From Deltaproteobacteria bacterium HGW-Deltaproteobacteria-2 (GTDB lineage Bacteria > Desulfobacterota > Syntrophia > Syntrophales > Smithellaceae), in contig PHBC01000003.1 in NCBI GenBank assembly GCA_002840505.1, forward strand, positions 362,721-426,720: 64,000 nt of DNA. The letters are read 5' to 3'. Positions 63,030-64,000 of this stretch are shown piece by piece. Position 1 is the first letter of the stretch. The number at the start of each line of letters is the position of its first letter. The notes beneath the pieces were generated by a model, which saw nothing but the letters and a program-made list of their open reading frames with translations, was not told the origin of the DNA and did no database searches. Position numbers and translations under genes: made by a program.

Positions 63030-63998
63030 TCAACGGCATAGTCCTTTACCATTAGCATTTTCTAATAATTTACAGTTTCCCAATTCACATGCCTTTTGTG
63101 CATCACGGCAGCCCCGTTCTTTGTTGCCCTGAAGAAAATAAGCAAGCCCCCTGTTGTAGTATGCTTTTATATGATTAGGACTCAGGTCGATAACTTTATT
63201 GAAGTCCTCGACGGCCAGCTGATACTGGCCGAGCTCACCATAAGTAATACCCCGGTTATTGTATGCCTGGATATAACTCGCGTCCAGGCTGATGGTCTGA
63301 TTATAATCATGGATGGCCAGCTGATACTGACCGACCTTGCCGTAAGCAATTCCCCTGTTGTAGTAGCCATCGGTATAATCCGGTGTTATATGCAAAGTAT
63401 GACTAAAAAGCTCAATACTGTTTTTCCAGTAACTACATTGATGCCAGGTTAAAATTGTCAGGATAGCCAGAACGAATATTCCTGCCGGTAGTAAAACTTT
63501 TTTGCGTATATCTTCGCGCTTAAGCAAAAGCGGAATGCCCCAGGCCAGCACGATGCCGATACCAATCAGAGGTAAATAAGTATAGCGGTCGGCCATCGCG
63601 TGTTTTCCTTTCCCTACATGAATGATACCGATAACCGGGGCAAGAGTTACTGCATACCATAGCCATCCAACAAGGAGATATGGTGATCGTTTGACCATTG
63701 CTACGACGAAAATGCTGATAACAATAATTAGCAAAGTAGCGCCCCATACCTGCCAGACTGCAAGTTGATTTGAAAAAGGATAGAAAAAAATCAGATCATG
63801 GGGCCAGAATATTTTCTCCAGATAAGTCACAAAAGAAACAAGCGCGTTGGCAATCCGGGAACTCAAGGAAAAGGGGAAATCTCTTACAAATCCCGATTTA
63901 TCGGGATATTGAGCATAAAGTGTGATGATGGTGAAAACCGCCGACAAAACAAAGAAAGGGATTTTTTCTTTGAGTTGCCATAATACTATATTCTCTTT
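63030..63998 (-). CDS. Membrane glycosyltransferase-like TPR protein, 5'-truncated
   Basis: Frame is open to the window edge (upstream codons read KENIVLWQLKEKIPFFVLSAV), so the N-terminal half is outside. Four to five hydrophobic segments (to about 180) are followed by three TPR units (AIHDYNQTISLDASYIQAYNNRGITYGELGQYQ.., abbreviated). This arrangement, with IP-FFxLSA and FYPFSNQ.. blocks, matches the TMTC/PMT-like membrane TPR proteins. The TTG at 63947 is not a true start. Confidence 0.82.
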   Translation of the reverse strand, partial: KENIVLWQLKEKIPFFVLSAVFTIITLYAQYPDKSGFVRDFPFSLSSRIANALVSFVTYLEKIFWPHDLIFFYPFSNQLAVWQVWGATLLIIVISIFVVAMVKRSPYLLVGWLWYAVTLAPVIGIIHVGKGKHAMADRYTYLPLIGIGIVLAWGIPLLLKREDIRKKVLLPAGIFVLAILTILTWHQCSYWKNSIELFSHTLHITPDYTDGYYNRGIAYGKVGQYQLAIHDYNQTISLDASYIQAYNNRGITYGELGQYQLAVEDFNKVIDLSPNHIKAYYNRGLAYFLQGNKERGCRDAQKACELGNCKLLENANGKGLCR

Positions 63999-64000
63999 TT

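Noticed and set aside
1..64000. CRISPR array, phage module, restriction-modification or toxin-antitoxin system
   Set aside because: No regularly spaced repeats, cas, phage structural, methyltransferase-nuclease or TA pairs were seen in the window.

Overview
The window reads as a chromosomal segment of an anaerobic, fatty-acid-degrading deltaproteobacterium (Desulfobacterota, most like the Syntrophales/Smithella group). This is inferred from gene content only: five acyl-CoA dehydrogenases, an acyl-CoA ligase, a thiolase, a CaiB-type CoA racemase/transferase, TRAP-associated TatT lipoproteins, paired PilT-type ATPases, ferredoxins, and a HesB-like protein interrupted by an in-frame UGA that is best read as selenocysteine. 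No phage, CRISPR array, transposase or defence island was seen.

Layout. 1-8.2 kb: truncated HtpX protease, small membrane and lipoproteins, an SDR-lepB operon, a modular surface lipoprotein, an FAD oxidoreductase and radC. 8.4-13.4 kb: an orphan histidine kinase whose phospho-acceptor His is Lys, a long-chain acyl-CoA ligase and a large acyl-CoA dehydrogenase. 13.6-19.7 kb: a DsbC-like protein, then the minus-strand block tmk-holB-ricT-metG, a 59-residue ferredoxin and a NifU-like scaffold. 19.8-30.0 kb: an isoprenoid and housekeeping block on the minus strand (lipoprotein, IspH-UbiA fusion, tlyA, dxs, ispA, xseB, xseA), interrupted by two plus-strand genes (alpha/beta hydrolase and Fe-S protein).

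30.5-45.3 kb: a plus-strand acyl-CoA catabolism region with two paralogous TatT lipoproteins, a nitronate-monooxygenase-like enzyme, a methyltransferase, a TetR regulator, an HSD10-like SDR, thiolase, CaiB/BaiF enzyme, XRE-cupin regulator and four acyl-CoA dehydrogenases. 45.5-49.0 kb: an MMPL/RND exporter with an exported partner. 49.6-53.9 kb: a deoxyhypusine-synthase-like enzyme, then a 3.1 kb segment bounded by an 18-bp copy of the tRNA-Ala 3' end, holding a membrane protein and a PAS/HD-GYP protein. 54-58.4 kb: two PilT-type ATPases, a pseudo-receiver, a TPR protein and the HesB-like selenoprotein. 58.7-64 kb: AI-2E permease, 3-methyladenine glycosylase, two small unknown genes, a macrodomain protein, an ATP-grasp ligase and a truncated membrane TPR protein.

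The strongest non-routine signals are: (1) the UGA-containing HesB/IscA gene; (2) the IspH-UbiA fusion beside the MEP-pathway genes; (3) a 19-bp inverted repeat present three times, with a compensatory change in its arms, each copy about 75-105 bp upstream of a TTGACA promoter; (4) the tRNA-Ala duplication typical of tRNA-targeted integration; (5) the H-to-K histidine kinase and the D-to-N receiver.
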